64,000 bases of DNA from Heterobilharzia americana. Taxonomy: Eukaryota > Platyhelminthes > Trematoda > Strigeidida > Schistosomatidae. The position numbers and the translations under genes were made by a program. Below, piece by piece: positions 60,544-64,000 of the stretch. Numbering within the stretch: position 1 is the first letter of the stretch; every line of letters begins with the position of its first letter. The stretch is from assembly GCA_944470555.2 (NCBI GenBank), contig OX104128.1, positions 42,763,920-42,827,919 on the forward strand, written 5' to 3'. The notes below the pieces were generated by a model. It saw only the letters and a list, made by a program, of their open reading frames with translations. It searched no databases and was not told where the DNA came from.

Positions 60544-63439
60544 CTATTTGAGGAGAATGACAAAATGAAAGGCTTGTGTTTTTAGCTTTGATTTATAGTA
60601 AAATAAGTGCTGATGAATTCACCTAGCCTTGTGACTAAATGCTGAGGAATTTGTCCCAAAGTTCGGAGAGTACTTTGCAATCAGAGTGAAGTTATTTTAC
60701 GAGATCTAAAAGCACTATGGTATTCTGTAAGGGTTGTCTTTCTCAGTAATTCTCATCATCATTTTATTTTAGCGAATGAATAGGTGAAGAACTGAGGTTT
60801 AAAAACTGTGAACTGATTATAGCACCAAATACTAAAATCATTTTGAACTGAGTATATCGTAGATAATGACCAGTTAAATAAACTGTCATTTGGTTGTAGC
60901 CTTTGTCAGTAGGAGTGGTTCATCGTACTTACATCGGAATACAGATGACATTGTAGCTACAGAAATGTGTAAGTCAGCATGGCGATGACTACAAGATGTA
61001 CTTCATACACTTCTTCACTGGGTAGTTTACAACTAAAGTAGCTCAGAAACAGATCCCGAGTGACGTGATAACAGATGTACTTATGAGTTTTGAATATGTA
61101 TTAGCTGTAAACTTTGTTCATATAAAACTTCAGGCTCTGTTTGTTCAGTTGATCCTTACCTAACCCAACTTATCTCAAATCGGTTAGAATTCTCTTTAAA
61201 TGTTTATAGGTCGTTATTATAACTTATTTTCTCCTACCGTCTTTACTACGTCCACTTAATAGGGTTTTTCTTTATTTAAGTTGAGGTTTGAAATGATGCT
61301 TTCTGAGCTCAAAGCTTATTCGAAACATTAATATGAATGCAGTTGCATCTAACCAACGGAGCCCAAATGAGATGATCACTACTTCTTTATTCACTTGCAC
61401 TTTTATTGCCATATATCAAGCAGTCATTAGTGATCCTGTCATCTTGACTATGATTGTAAATCGGACAAAATGGTTTATAGAAAACATTACAGTTTGAGGC
61501 TTCCCCTTGATATTTTTGTGTTTATAGTATTGTTTACTGAATAGGTTTTGTTGCACTGGACTGATGCACGTCACTTCTTCGGGATTTAGACATCACCACT
61601 TACATTTTATATAATGTTTTAAGAAAAATTTGCGAGTTTTCTATGAATGTAAGAGTAGAACGTGGGCACTGTGTCAGAGCATAACTCCGTTCTAGATTGT
61701 TTAGTCTATGCAGCACACAGCTATGTAGTATAATTTACTGGGTAAAGTTTCATACGAATTCATATGATATGAATGTAAGCAATAAATTTTGCTCGAAGCG
61801 TAATCCAGTGAGTAACACTGCATTAATGTGCGCTATATCAGATAGACAGTAGAATATAAACTAGATTGTCTGTTTGTCAAAATTCAAAGGGGCTGAGGAC
61901 TGACTATCTATAAAATATCTATTAGCCGAGTAACATTTTGTACTTCAGAGACAGTCCATTGAAGTGCGAAATTAGTTTCACACCAAGAGAAAAAACAGCG
62001 ATGACTTGATTATTTGTTGTAGTTTTTATGCGAAGCTGACCCATCTTGAAGGAACGCTACCGATAGTCTGATCCAACAAGAAAGTAGTAAAATTGCAGTC
62101 TTATTTGATTTATCATATGTGTAAAATATAGTTAAGTAGCACTTTTGACAGTCATGATGCTGGGACACTGAGTGGACTGGTTTCAAGCTTTTTTAAGGAG
62201 GATAAAGCACATGTGGTATATGACCACAAAATGCGGCATCAAAAATATTACTCAGCGTATATTCTGACAGTCTGATATTAGATGCATACAAAGGAGGTGT
62301 AAAATATTATCGCAACGTGTGATTATCCCAAAAGTTGCTTTTGTGGTAGTTACAAAATCATTTCACTCAGGTTAGCTTTAATAACGAGTTGATATCGATG
62401 AGAAAGTCCTTGAAAACTACAGAGATCTGAACACTTCAGCAATATGCAATTGTGGCCTGTATGCAGGAGGTAGATCACAGCAGTTAACAATTGAAACAAG
62501 CACATTGTCATTTAACTATTGTGTTAAAAACCTCTGATACGCACTTCCAACCTTTTGTCCATATGTAAAAAGTAGTGCAGTCGTAACCAGGTAACGTCGA
62601 AATACATCAAATCTCTAAATAATTTGTCAAACATTTTTTCAATAAATGAATGCTAATTACTTGATTCACTATTCCGAGATTATGGCTATTCAGGATAAGT
62701 TTGTGGACTGAAAAATGAGTATCTAGCTGACAGCCATCCTCATTTAATTACACCATATTTACACTTTTAAACGCATGAAATAATGGATCCCTGGAACCAC
62801 AGCCAACTGGATACATTTTTGTATATCTAATGTTTCGGCAGGAACAATTATAAGATATGAAGCCACTGATATAATATTAATAGGTTGTTGATATTCTTGT
62901 CCTGTATGACGAATGAGTTGGCATTCTCCTGGAGTAAACGCCTTCTCTATTCGAATCTTGCCTTATTAAGACAGTAATTGAGGATTCTAGTGGTAAATGT
63001 GATGAATCAAAGTACTCAGCTAAAATGTACACCTTTGATGCATTTTAAAAAGCTTATAAAATAATAGTTGCCATCTTTTTAAGGCACACGAATCATACTA
63101 TACAACTTGAAGGTTACACAGGCTTGGAAAAGTCCAAATTAAACAGAGATATCATCCATATCAGAAAATGTAGCATTACAAATTTATCAGGATAATTTCA
63201 TTCTTCTGTTGTGTCTAACACTTAGAAGCGCATCTCTTATTTAAGACATTTTAGCGACGAGTTCATCCACTAGGTTGTTCACTGATAGTGTAATATACTC
63301 AGATAGGGGGTAATGATGATCATGCTCTTGCTTAGCAGGTATCAACTACCCCTGAAGTTATTTACACAGGCAGTCCATATTTCAACAAACTCTAATCCCT
63401 TACTTTTGAAAATCTACAATGAGAAACTATACACTAGTG

Positions 63440-63607
63440 ATGGATAGTGGATTAGAGTGGCACTCAGGACGTGGACTTGTCCTATTTGTGACTCCTCAGC
63501 TGGATGTGCCTGCCTCCCAATGAGCGACATTGTTTCCACCAGGGCTCGAACTTAGGACCTACTGCTTCAAAAGCTAGAGGGTTATTCGCTAGACCACGAA
63601 GACACAA
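63440..63607 (-). repeat. Sm-alpha-like SINE, copy D
   Basis: On the minus strand: A-box-like TGGTCTAGCGAATAAC, B-box-like AAGTTCGAGCCCTGG, GGCAGGCACATCCAG (stem I strand), then the ribozyme remnant and a diverged trailer. Confidence 0.78.
63462..63504 (-). ncRNA. Hammerhead ribozyme remnant, Sm-alpha type
   Basis: CCAG + CTGAGGA (5' core intact, 63499-63493) + stem II GTCA/GGAC (one mismatch) with loop CAAATA + AAG in place of GAA (G12 is A at 63478, A14 is G) + CACGTC + CTGAG. The cleavage triplet GTC is kept. Inactive because of the 3' core. Confidence 0.7.
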
Positions 63608-64000
63608 TAGTCTCTTCTTGTGCGACGGGTAAACTTTTAATGTTGTTGCTTGTATTATCCCTTGATAATACAGGCGACAACACTACAATGAGAAATCCAA
63701 ACTTTTAATAACAGCCTGTCATAATATTTACTAATGAGTTGTATTCACTATTTCATTAGTGAACTGCAATCTTTACTCTTTCAGAGAATAATCCTTCAAA
63801 AGCCCGCTAAGTATATTTCAATATAGATGAGTGAAATATACCACTGTTTACAGTGTATTACACTAAGCGACTTGCCAAGTTTTCTTTCAAATCTAATCAT
63901 TAAACGAAAATCAGTAATACAAAGACTTTTGCATCAGGTAACAAGAATTCAGGTAGTCTGACCAGTTAAAAACATTATTATATAAAGACATTCTTCAAAA

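Larger units (their letters stand above)
49614..63439. other. Long non-coding stretch
   Basis: Short ORFs (for example 51366-51584 and 58722-58958, plus strand) show no family or supporting splice pattern. Repeats seen are a tRNA-like minus-strand SINE near 52150-52265, an Sm-alpha 3' fragment at 53100-53190 and a diverged MITE at 59170-59280. A 24-nt exon candidate at 60520-60543 is listed separately. Confidence 0.5.

Overview
The window looks like genomic DNA of a blood fluke (genus Schistosoma). It is AT-rich with large introns and small exons. It holds RTE-type non-LTR retrotransposons of schistosome character and several tRNA-derived SINE copies with hammerhead-ribozyme sequence like the Sm-alpha family. 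The species cannot be fixed from the sequence alone.

The one clear host gene lies on the minus strand. I could chain twelve exons from 40959 down to position 1, and every junction agrees in GT/AG sites and codon phase. The product is a plakin/spectraplakin homologue (family of MACF1, dystonin, short stop and VAB-10). It has spectrin-like helical exons, then an exon carrying the plakin SH3 domain with a Ser/Thr/acidic insertion of about 110 residues. More helical exons follow, then a giant exon of at least 2.78 kb that runs off the left edge. That giant exon is Ser/Thr/Gln-rich, has TQT-like motifs and turns sharply GC-rich near its end. Any 5' exons (actin-binding CH domains would be expected) are not visible; 40960-64000 is probably 5' intron or flank.

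The introns are full of mobile DNA. A full-length but dead RTE element (15802-19095) has an 11-bp target-site duplication. A second RTE copy (28772-about 32150) is chimeric: its 3' part is an almost identical inverted copy of a 5'-truncated RTE fragment at 23150-24230. An older, heavily decayed non-LTR relic lies near 5000-5760. A palindromic MITE-like family is concentrated in the first 12 kb.

At least three tRNA-derived SINE families carry hammerhead-ribozyme remnants. Their copies lie at 22.5, 22.9, 25.0, 25.4, 34.2, 35.1, 44.9, 45.1, 46.5 and 63.5 kb. Only the copy at 45131-45180 keeps every canonical core position, and it sits behind recognisable pol III A and B boxes. Five other copies carry the same G-to-A change at core position G12. 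Several copies are arranged head to head, making long inverted repeats.

Limits: exon boundaries, homology and RNA folds were read by eye. No database search, folding or transcript evidence was available. Most of 40960-64000 shows nothing I can name.
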